A DNA stretch of 29,588 nucleotides, taken from NCBI GenBank assembly GCA_021014945.1, contig MU266623.1, positions 1 to 29,588 of the forward strand, read 5' to 3'. This DNA comes from Leucogyrophana mollusca. Taxonomy: Eukaryota > Basidiomycota > Agaricomycetes > Boletales. Below are positions 21,396 through 29,588 of the stretch, piece after piece. Each line of letters begins with the position of its first letter. Position 1 is the stretch's first letter. The notes below the pieces were generated by a model. That model made no database searches and was not told where the DNA came from. It worked only from the letters and a program-made list of their open reading frames with translations. The position numbers and the translations under genes are program-made.

Positions 21396-22084
21396 GATCC
21401 CATCACGCCAGGGAAAGGTATCCCTATGGGTGTTTCTGGAATGGGGCCGCATCTCAGATACGCGACAAGCGCCCGGCGGCGGAGGAATTTCCTAGCCTGC
21501 GTATGTACCTATGACTCTGCAGGCAGCGGCCCGTTCGGGGCCCTTGATATACATACAGACAGCAGAATTCTACAAACGTCGATTTTTAATACTCATAGTC
21601 GCCGTGTATCGGGAATATCACTGTGACCAGGCCTGATAGTCGTTTCCTTACGTTGTGTCCCATAATCCTCTGACGCAGCCGCACATGATGATATTGCGAG
21701 GACAAATATACATATCCCTTTCTCCGGTCACCGACGACCAGCATCGCAGCCGCCCATGGTCTACAACGACGGATGAGTTTGAGGTCGGTGCCATCGCGGT
21801 TCCTTCGAGCTGTTCTATGAAGCGATGGAGGCCCAGTGTGCTGTGCTTCGGCCTTGGCTGTATCTCGCGGCGATCCCAACTACTATCGAAGCAATGAGGG
21901 AGGATCTGAGGGGCAGGATAGGCGTGGCCCGTGGCGATGCGGCTTCCAGGTTTCCATGTACGATAGAGAAAGGTGAGGGAAAGGGCGCCTCGAATACTGT
22001 CGAAATGGAAAGCGAACCAGCTCATCTGCACAATCAGGGTATTCGGGGGTCCATGGTGCTATTTACGACATCTGCGCTGTTATG

Positions 22085-22119
22085 CATGCATACTCGGACT
22101 GTGGATAAGAGTATGCATG
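22085..22119. repeat. Perfect 11-bp inverted repeat with 13-base spacer
   Basis: CATGCATACTC at 22085-22095 is followed by a 13-base spacer and its exact reverse complement GAGTATGCATG at 22109-22119. It could form a hairpin in RNA or serve as a dimeric protein site. No gene is adjacent, so it cannot be assigned a role. Confidence 0.75.
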
Positions 22120-23544
22120 GCTGGTGTTCGCGCAGATCCCAAGCAGGGGGTCCATCACCGGCATCGGCATCAGCATCAGCATCAACAGTTTCAAAGTCAG
22201 GCTCACGCACCTCCGAGGAGTGATGGGGGAGGGTAGTGACAATGGGCCGTTTTTCACTGCGCAAAAACGGTGGCCGTACTGTTAGCGAGAGGAGGGTGCG
22301 GGTGGCCGTTCATGTTTTTCCGAGACGTTGATCCATAAAGACAAAAAATGGATTTGTTTTTAGCTGACTCTGCCGTTACGCCATACCTATGATACCTGGC
22401 GTATATCAAAATAGACACAGTGAGAACGAATTTAAAGGGGGGGAACCCTAAAAAGGAAGGAACTCACTGATGGGCGTCCTGTTCTTGTCGCCGCCATCAG
22501 CCGCACTGGCATTCCCATGACCTTGGTGCTGTCCTCATCTGTCCTCAGTGCTGGAATGCGTTCCGCATTCGGATGATCGAGACGTGAAGCAGCAATACGC
22601 CTTCGGAGACTGCCTTTGACTGGAGACAAACTAGGACAACGGTGCATTTTTAGAACGACAATGCCGTCGTGAATAAGGCAAACGCCAGCGTATCCATACA
22701 TACATACATGAAGTGATCTTTTAGCCAACGGTACACACATACCTCTTTCGGGCGTTCACTAGATAAGGCATGCGGGGAAGATAGAGCGGAGCAAGGGTCA
22801 TCCGCGTCCCAGTATGCAGCATGTGCTAGCGCTGGGTCGAGAAAACAGATCAAGCATAACGTCCGCGGGCTGTCCCTTCGTCCTTCGCGTGATAGCATTA
22901 TGATTGTGCCAACGCCAATGCGAATGCGAAAGTGATGGACAGCAGTCAAACGCTATCACTGAAGGCCTGCATCTCTTCGACTCGAGAATGCCCGTACAGT
23001 GGGATCGCCCAGCGAAGGTCGGAATCGCAAAAACGCCACAAAGCCTATGATGGGGCTGAGAAGCCACGGGCGTAGCACAGAAGTCCGAGGGAAGCTCTTG
23101 GTTCTCTAGAACATCCGTGCGAAGTCGGCAATGTACGTCGGCGCCAAGTGACCTATTGATTTCGACCAATTTCGGAAGTTGATTGCAAGATTGGTGGGGC
23201 AGACACCGTGAAGGGGCTTTCGAGCGTGGAAGAGATGCGTAGGATAGGAGGAATGGAGAACCCATTTGGCGAGTGAATAACGGCGTCTGCGAGTGACGGA
23301 TAAATAGGAGTTAGGAAGGGACGTGCTAACGTGACACCTCTGGCAAAAGGCGGTGACGCGGCGTAGGGTAGTTGTAGTAAATGGACGTACCGTTGAAGGA
23401 CAATTTAGTGCCTGTGTGCATCCCGTTCGTCGGCGAGTACCTGTACGAAAAGGCTCCAACCGGCGAGATGTAGTCGAGGCCCAAGGGCGCGACAAATTCC
23501 GGATAGCTGGGCTTGCAGCGGTAGCTGGGACTTGTCTTGTTCAG

Positions 23545-24500
23545 TGTCGACAACATAGACGAGCATCGTTGGAGCCTTTGGTGCTAGATCCGTATCACTA
23601 AGGAGTGTGCCGATCCCGAGAAACCTTGCAATATTTGCCGTCCTTTCGACGGATATTTGCTTATTCTGGCCCACTATCGCACCAAATCTCACGCTTAATA
23701 TCATAATAATGTTATTGGGAATGTATTAGGGTTAGGGTTAGGACCGATAAAGGGCAAAAAAGAAGGCCTGCCCAGCCAGAGTGGCCGTGGCAGGACAGGA
23801 AAATATTGAGACGGTGCATGAGCCGGAGCCCATACAAACCGCGATTACCCTCTGTATGGACAGGGTCGCCGTGCTATGGAAGGTCCCCGCGGCCCACAAA
23901 CCCAGGTACATGAAGGAGCTTGTGCCATCAAGGTAAGTATGAGGTGTTTAGGTGGTTGTGCCCTTGCTTATATACCCTCGTAGCTCGCGCACGGACCAGA
24001 TACCGATTTGGGAGGTGGCACTTCGAACTGGGCTCTTCCTCAACCTCAGTGTCGACGTCGATCTGTTTTCTAAGTTCTCTTGCTATGATTTCTATGAAAT
24101 AGCCCTGAGACCCCCGATTGTTAATGATCTGAAATATGGCGCTGGTCAAACGGTGGGCCAAAGAGCACCTCTCTTTGGAGGACCGATGGCAGAGGTTTTC
24201 GCGAAGCCTCTACTCTCTCAACCGGGACCGGAAACACCTCTGCACCACTTGTGGACGACAGCTTGGCTCTTCTTTGCAACGGCTTCTCCCTGGAAACTTA
24301 CGTCCTTCATCGAACCCCATACCTTCGATCTGCACTCAGCACTCAGCCTCCCGGGGTTAAATTATCAGTCTTACCTTTGCTCGAGAGTCTGGCATTGGGT
24401 GGGTGGTTGTATTGTGCTTCTGGCATGGCTCTTTCGCGATTTGTTCGTCGGCCGTATCATCCGGGAAAAGTGGTGCGGAGGACCTTGACACTCCAGCAAT
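23545..24500 (+). pseudogene. Wax-synthase-like membrane acyltransferase, probably degenerate
   Basis: Weak match to the fungal wax-synthase-like (MBOAT-related) family. Frames join at plausible introns: an exon ending at 23722, intron 23723-23779 (57 nt), exon 23780-23932, intron 23933-23983 (51 nt), then an open exon from 23984. Visible features are a hydrophobic segment (NLAIFAVLSTDICLFWPTIA), a region RVAVLWKVP resembling the family's RGIGWxWxVP, and APLFGGPMAE followed later by TPLHHLWTTAWLFF, resembling the PPLF..P and SLxxFWxxxWHQ core. The WHQ histidine is replaced by leucine. A later hydrophobic block (LALGGWLYCASGMAL) lies in another frame. Joining it needs an improbably short intron (about 38 nt), which suggests a frameshift. 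No start codon or end was settled. It could also be an unrelated membrane protein. Confidence 0.33.
23726..23742 (+). repeat. Short telomere-type TTAGGG motif
   Basis: Two full TTAGGG units plus TTAGG. It falls inside the predicted 57-nt intron of the wax-synthase-like gene, where it supplies in-frame stop codons. It is too short to be a telomere and is best described as an interstitial telomere-like motif or chance. Confidence 0.8.
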
Positions 24501-25124
24501 AGCCTGCCTCATGCGTATCTCATCGTTGGCGGTTCTACCATGCACCTAGTCGGGTGCCTTGTTTACGATATTTTGTATCTCACATCGTGCGCTTACTCGA
24601 GATATCCTCCACCATTTGAGCTGATGTCTTCAAGAAACCCGAAACGTCTGTCAGTGACCGTCTGGCCGCATGATTCGTTTCCCACCACACGGCACGTAAC
24701 TTCTTCACCTTTTACTGACTCGCACGAAACATTGTGGGCAATTATCCCGCTTGAAGTGGATTTCTTCAGGGAGGGTGATTCTTAGATCCCTGGAACAACT
24801 TCTTCCCTTGCTACGGCATTGCGATCTACGTCGTTCGGAGATTGGCATTCAGTGGACGACGATGGGGCTAGCAAAGCTCAGTTAGATATTGTGTCGATCA
24901 CTATTCCAGCTTGCTACATAGCGATATTTTGCATACTTGGTGGCGAGCATGCGCCTGGAACTAAGTTTGAGCGGTTCATGACGGGTGTACATTTACACAA
25001 GATGACAAACCCTAACCTTGTAATAGGTGGACAGAGAAACCAACCATCGAAACATACATGAGTACATGATATGACAAGTTCTAAGCAGTTACCCCCGAGC
25101 AGCACATCACCGCCCAGAATATCA
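24501..25124. other. Interval between wax-synthase-like remnant and P450
   Basis: About 620 bases. A plus-strand frame at 24540-24785 could be a continuation of the wax-synthase-like remnant, but I cannot join it with confidence. The rest probably holds the P450 3' UTR, since the P450 gene ends at 25125 on the minus strand. Confidence 0.35.
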
Positions 25125-27403
25125 CTAGGTAGACTCTGAGTTCACTCGCATTGCCTTCTGCCTCTCAGCAGATCTGCTCGTGACACTGCACTGAAAGGGT
25201 AAAGGGTGTCTGCCGTTGAAGCGATCGTACCCAGAAAAAAGTCAAACCCCAAAATCGAGCAACACAATGGTCAATGTGACATACATAACAAAACCGGTGG
25301 TGAATTCGGGTTTCACTTCAATTTCCCTCCCGTCTGCATCCAATACTTTGCTGAAGCGTAAGGTGGCAAGCATCGTCACGACAGCAGCCCACATCGATCC
25401 TTCAACGAAGAACCTGCCAGGGCTATCAAGGGTTCAGATTTTGACGTTGAGTAGAAGGACCATGACTTGGCTCACCATGCTCTCCGTCCAAACCCGAAGG
25501 CAGGGCTGTCTGCAAATGGTTCATCAGTTGAGACTTGGCCATTCGGCAGCAAATGACGTTCAGGATTAAATCGATCAGCATCTTCAGGATTGTAAAGAGT
25601 GCGAGACATATTCCTTGATGCAAGAACGTTGAGCAAAAGGCGGACGCAAGACAGGACAATACAATGCCCCTGAGTCTCGTCGGGCCACGCACCAGACGTT
25701 AGGTACCATGATGGCACCTGATGGGTTACCGGTCTGGTTAGGCGGAGGGACACGGGAGTGAGTTGGACCGACCTTTTGGGATATAATACCCATCGTAAGT
25801 GTCACTTGCAGTCGTTGCATGCGGCATCACTTCGCTTGCTTCAGACTCTTTTGTGAGGATACTGAGGGCATCAAAATGCCCACCTAACGGAGATATGGGA
25901 CGCCAACGCAAGATTTCCAGCAGTAGAGCCTCCGTGTACGGCAGCGAAGATCGATGTCCGAAATCTGGGAGCTGGTCGCTGCCTACGAAAGCATCGATCT
26001 CGGCTTGTGCTCGGTCCTGGACTTCTGGGTACAGAACCATCGCTAAGACGAACACGAGCAGTGAAAAAGAGGTCTATATGTGGTCGCATATTAGTACCCG
26101 ATTGGTATTAATCATCGGAGGCCATACTGTGTCGGCTCCACCTGATAGCGGGAGGTGAGTGATGGAGCGAGCGAGCGAGCAAAGTTTTTGACCTATAGAA
26201 ACAGAGAAGGCAGTATCTTTCATTGCACCCTCTAAATCGGCGTCGATGCCGCCTTCTTCGTAGCTCTCGAAGAAGTCAGATACCATTGAGCGACCAGTAT
26301 TGGTGCCCGCAGCCTGGCGGGCGTGTCTGTTGCAGATTTTATGTCACATTTGAGATCGCAAAGAAAAGCGTACCACGCGTTCTTTCACATAATTGAATGG
26401 GATATCTCGAAGTTCGGTTATGAGCTGTCGACCGTAGGCTGTTTGCCGCTTGAAGTGCATGCCAGGAAACCATGCGGGAAGATGTCTAACTGGAACAAGA
26501 GTTCGTGTTACTTAGTCAAACTATCTACAAATGCACTCACGCAGAGGGAAAGCAGCCAACAAGACACCGCGCTCCACGGTCAATTCCTTGGTGAAGATAT
26601 CGGTGAGCTTTCGAAGGCGGGTCGCCAACGATGCATCCTGCGAAACTTCCCACCCGTATGTAACCGCCATGACGAGTGAAGACGAATAGCTGGAACGGCC
26701 ATTGCTGAATGAATTTTCAATAATATTCACAATACAAGGGTGGGCGTACTTCGATAAATGCACTTCTAGCTGTTCATAGGATCCATTCGGGTTGTGCATA
26801 ATGTTCAGAACCAGTTCACGAGCCTTTCGCATATAAAGGTCCCTGTACCTCGTAGCGGCCTCTGGGCGCAAGGTCAAATGGAACAGCTTGCGGTGCAGTT
26901 TCCATTGGTCGCTGTACCCCAAGAGTGCGGTTCCGACGTCGATTCCGAAGCTGAACCAATGAGATATTCAGCACACGACGCATATTTGAAGGAAGAATAT
27001 TCCTACAGTTTGTAAAGGGTTGGAGGTGGACGATCTGAGTAGATCGACGAGCGCTGCTCCAAGAGGGCTCTCGTGACCTTCACAGAGTTGATAATGATGT
27101 AATCTTGGCCGAGGGAGGAAGTATAGATGATGTCCCCTGAGGGAGTACGAGGAATATTCGACTGAACGTTCGAATGACTGAATGAACGGATTACGGACCA
27201 TATTTCGCGCTCCAGTCAGTATACGTGAGCCAGGGTGTGGTAGGGTTAACAGCGAAAGCGCTTCCGAGAATGGGGAGGCCGCGGGGACCAGGGGGAAGCG
27301 GTAATCCCAACGGATTTGCCCTTTTCCGTGCTGAATGACAAGCGAGAATAATGGCCGCGATCCCAGAAAAAATGGTGGTGACGGCTAGGAAGAAGTAACT
27401 CAT
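25125..27403 (-). CDS. Cytochrome P450 monooxygenase, full length
   Basis: Haem-thiolate monooxygenase, probably ER-anchored. Exons inferred on the minus strand: 27403-27199, 27136-27007, 26950-26750, 26689-26541, 26489-26374, 26313-26193, 26141-26128, 26073-25884, 25829-25773, 25717-25693, 25613-25476, 25422-25285, 25209-25125; 1569 nt, 522 aa, normal family length. Visible are a membrane anchor (residues 3-22), the PPGPRGLPILG hinge (38-48), the I-helix GGADTT (308-313), ExxR E365-R368 (EILR), FNPER (418-422) and the haem loop FGFGRRACPG with C449 as iron ligand. The two smallest exons are 14 and 25 nt. All catalytic landmarks are present, so it is probably functional. The substrate is unknown. 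The style fits the large Agaricomycete P450 families related to O-methylsterigmatocystin oxidoreductase-like enzymes; a CYP family number cannot be given. Confidence 0.93.
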
Positions 27404-27436
27404 GATGATGCCTCCCTGTGAGGTATCCGAGGCTGC

Positions 27437-27466
27437 TATTTATTCGTTTAGAGATGCGCATATAAG
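27437..27466 (-). promoter_or_regulatory. Candidate TATA-like elements of the P450 gene
   Basis: Reading on the minus strand, TTATAT lies about 60 bases and AATAAATA about 35 bases before the P450 start codon. Either could act as a TATA-like element if the leader is short. Assignment is by position and composition only. Confidence 0.25.
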
Positions 27467-27724
27467 GACACCTCTAGGCGCCAGTATTGTCATTCCATGA
27501 CTCGTCATCAAACCTGGCGTCTCATCGCCCTCAAGGACAAACACCCTAGATTGAAGAGCCAAGTCATGATTTGGAAAGAGAGTGGCAGACCGTAATGGAG
27601 GGCGTACCTCTGGTGTGATCTCAGCATTTGATCGTTTCATGGGCTGTGCATATCAGAACATTTTCGTGGCAGCGACCGACCGCAATCACAGATTGTTCTC
27701 GCTTGTTCTCGCTACGCCGTTGTT

Positions 27725-28131
27725 TAGGCTAATACCAAAGCGTGTGAATGGAAGGGATCAGCATCCAACTCATTGAGGTATCATCCACCACAATATCGGG
27801 CCATTCTGCGGCGTGTTTCTCCACCGACCTTGGCCAAATTGATGATGATGTTTTATCCGAAGACAGAGGAATGGACAGCGTCACTTTGAGGACGAAGGCC
27901 ATGTTCGTCAACCGTCAGAGTCGCAGTCGAACAAGAAGCGGACCATGTTTTGCACCCGAAGTACATGTGAGCCAGGGTCTTGCGGGACCGGTTCGAGAAT
28001 GTTTCCGATAGTGGTGGACCTACAGGTAGCGACAAGCGCAAAGAATTTGCCTACTTCTGCGGTGCGATAATAACGACTGAGAACACAGAAACAGCGATAG
28101 TGGCAGCAAGGTGGGCTACTGATCGTAGCCC
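27725..28131 (-). pseudogene. 5' remnant of a second cytochrome P450
   Basis: On the minus strand, fragments in three frames line up with the first exons of the intact P450 downstream. They are a membrane anchor (HLAATIAVSVFSVVIIAPQK then a stop), ANSLRLSLPVGPP against ANPLGLPLPPGPR, then in a shifted frame IGNILEPVPQDP against LPILGSAF, then in a third frame PWLTCTSGAKHGP (near 27977) against PWLTYTDWSAKYGP. About 50 codons later comes VEKHAAEWPDI, in the place of LLEQRSSIYSDR. At least two frameshifts and two in-frame stops break it, and no ATG heads the anchor. The I-helix, ExxR and haem parts are not found. It is probably a truncated, decayed tandem paralogue. The alignment is by eye. Confidence 0.6.
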
Positions 28132-29588
28132 CAGCGCTTTCTGGATTTGAGTTTCTTGGGGACACCAGCGTAAGTAATTTACACGGTCATCTTGATCGAT
28201 TTAGAAACCTCACGCCCCCCATCGAAGGGCTGACAGTATGAAGGTACTGGTCAGATGGGTCAGCTCGGTATCTCTAGCAGTGAGTTCTGGCAACATACTA
28301 GACTCTAACGAATGACATGAATCCGCGTGACGCCTCATGGACATAGACGTATATACACCCAAACGATGTAGGGCAAGGCGCTCTATGGATGTGTGCCTGT
28401 ATCATTGAGATGTGACCCATGCAAGGCTAAACGGGCCGGCAGAAGCGCCTCCCGGTGACTAGTAAGTATACCTTTGAAGTCAAGACGAAGCTTTCGTACC
28501 TTGGAGCGAAACGGCATTACCTGCAGACCCTTGCCAACTGGTCGGGCTAGAGCTAGGAAAGTGCACCCCGGAGGACACGTTTAAGTAGTCCTCTGGACTC
28601 TAAAGAATCATAGACTCTGTGACTGGTGCTATTGGTGACATGGATCAGCATCATGATGGATAAGACGAGGAAAGTGGAGCCGCGAAGTCACTGTCATTCC
28701 TTTGATCCGTAACCTTTCAATAGTCATAAGGCAAAGCCAGCTGCAACAAGCTAGGCACAATAGGTGCGCAAGTCGATATTGTCTGGTGAAGAAATGTGAG
28801 CATACCTATATAATGATAAGTGACCAAGTGTTTTGGCGTCACCGTATAGGACCCCCGCATATCCCTAGTGAGCATATATCCGAATCGCGGACGGATTCTG
28901 CCTCAAAATCCTGCCACGTCCGATCCTGGCGCTGACGAATGAGGCAAATTTTCGGGACACGTCCGATCCTGGTTGCGGACACAGGGAGGCTGTCGGTAGC
29001 AATCTCCGATCCGAAGAGCGGACGAACAGGTGGGTCAAACCTTCACTCCCCTCAAGTTGTGGGCGTCGGGCGAACCCTCTCCAAGGGTTTTTAACATCCT
29101 CCGCATCGGTAAATGGTACTAACAGGTGTCATTTTAACAGTTTGGCGACGGTGCGCCTGTTTTCGGCGCTGACGACGACCACGCTGACGACGCCGTCGCA
29201 GAAACCATTTCGATTTTGGACTCTGAGGTACGGGCGTTCTCGCTGAGGTTGGCCCGATCTGCTCATGTTAACCTCAAACTCAATTCTAGTGCGCTTTGCT
29301 GGTAAACTGGCAGCTCGACGTGCTAATTTACATCCCCAACCCCTTGGATCAGGGTATGCGTTTGCATGCATCCCGTCCCGATCAGTGGCCGGCGCACCCA
29401 GCGCCCTGTGGTTTTCGGTGAGCAAACATATCACCAAACGGCGGATGATATTGCTCTTTGATGGGCCCCCAGCGTCACCGAAACAACATACTCCCCTTCC
29501 CCACCCACCTATTCCTCAATGTCGTGCCTGTCTCTCTCGGCTGTTCGGCTTTCCTATGTGTATACCCCACTCACATCATTTTCTCGTT
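28132..29588. other. Right-end region without a supported gene
   Basis: About 1.45 kb. Open frames are short. A minus-strand frame of 102 codons (29129-29437) has no domain or splice continuation. On the plus strand, a segment from 29136 preceded by an acceptor-like TTTTAACAG reads FGDGAPVFGADDDHADDAVA before a stop near 29304; this could be an exon of an unseen gene but is unsupported. C/T-rich sequence near 29480-29560 could be a promoter of a gene beyond the edge. Confidence 0.4.
28915..28972. repeat. 15-bp direct repeat CACGTCCGATCCTGG
   Basis: Two exact copies, at 28915-28929 and 28958-28972, are 43 bases apart. They contain CGATCC, and related TCCGATCCG / TCCGAATCGCGG words occur nearby, so this may be a cluster of factor sites or a decayed tandem repeat. 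Confidence 0.7.

Larger units (their letters stand above)
16593..23544. other. Long gene-free, repeat-rich region
   Basis: About 7 kb in which I support no intact gene. The first part carries the large duplication at 16.6-17.8 kb, then short tandem repeats, C-rich tracts and eroded sequence. From about 21.6 to 23.5 kb, both strands have open frames of 80-155 codons that show no domain and no coherent splice joins. The longest, 20991-21626 (+), runs through a minisatellite and is unlikely to be coding. The region may hold remnants of mobile elements, but I see no clear transposase, integrase or terminal repeats. Confidence 0.5.

Noticed and set aside
20991..21626. 211-codon plus-strand frame
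   Set aside because: Runs straight through the 23-bp minisatellite and has no recognisable domain. Length is explained by repeat composition.
22430..23700. Possible multi-exon gene on the minus strand
   Set aside because: Several frames of 75-155 codons exist, but I could not join them with splice sites into one sensible protein and saw no motifs.
26281..26341. Alternative acceptor in the P450 after ACAACAG (giving HARQAAG)
   Set aside because: It leaves the frame two bases off. The CCAG acceptor at 26314 keeps phase 0 and gives a normal 60-nt intron.
28560..28640. tRNA-like GGACTCTAAAGAATC stretch
   Set aside because: Resembles an anticodon arm, but no matching acceptor stem or T-loop (GGTTCGAATCC type) is found at the right spacing.
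29129..29437. 102-codon minus-strand frame near the right edge
   Set aside because: No domain, no coherent neighbours. It overlaps an equally open plus-strand stretch.

Overview
The window looks like a nuclear contig from a mushroom-forming basidiomycete (Agaricomycetes). Genes are broken by many short introns of about 50-220 nt with GT..AG borders (one GC..AG), intergenic sequence is GC-rich with many minisatellites, and the recognisable proteins (NRC-2/Fpk1-type kinase, HSF-type factor with an SFL1-like DNA-binding domain, Tvp38, PEX11, Tctex light chain, multi-intron P450) are fungal in type. I rebuilt the exon structures by joining reading frames at splice sites so that each known family motif stays intact. 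All seven intact models sum to a multiple of three.

Left part (about 1-16.6 kb) is a housekeeping block. In order: an AGC-family flippase-kinase homologue (+, 471-3255, 679 aa); an HSF-type transcription factor (+, 5096-7298, 631 aa); about 3.8 kb of gene-free, repeat-rich DNA; a Tvp38/TMEM64 (DedA/VTT) Golgi membrane protein (-, 11103-12293, 344 aa); a small, probably mitochondrial, membrane-anchored coiled-coil protein of unknown function (+, 12671-13247, 120 aa); a PEX11-family peroxisomal membrane protein (-, 13787-15779, 425 aa); and a Tctex-type dynein light chain (+, 15979-16592, 111 aa). Two pairs are divergent over short shared promoters: TVP38 with the small mitochondrial gene, and PEX11 with the dynein light chain.

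Middle part (about 16.6-23.5 kb) has no gene I can support. It holds a diverged large tandem duplication, several micro- and minisatellites, a perfect 11-bp inverted repeat, and stretches that look like eroded former sequence.

Right part (about 23.5-28.2 kb) looks like a small specialised-metabolism locus, partly decayed. It contains a full-length cytochrome P450 (-, 25125-27403, 522 aa, 13 exons with two microexons), the broken 5' part of a second P450 just upstream of it on the same strand (about 27725-28131), and on the + strand a multi-exon membrane protein resembling fungal wax-synthase-like acyltransferases but apparently degenerate (about 23545-24500). A short telomere-type motif (TTAGGG, almost three units) lies inside one predicted intron of that gene. 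The last 1.4 kb has no recognisable gene.

I found no CRISPR, operon, rRNA or convincing tRNA. The most unusual material is the P450 / P450-remnant / wax-synthase-like group and the duplicated repeat tracts.
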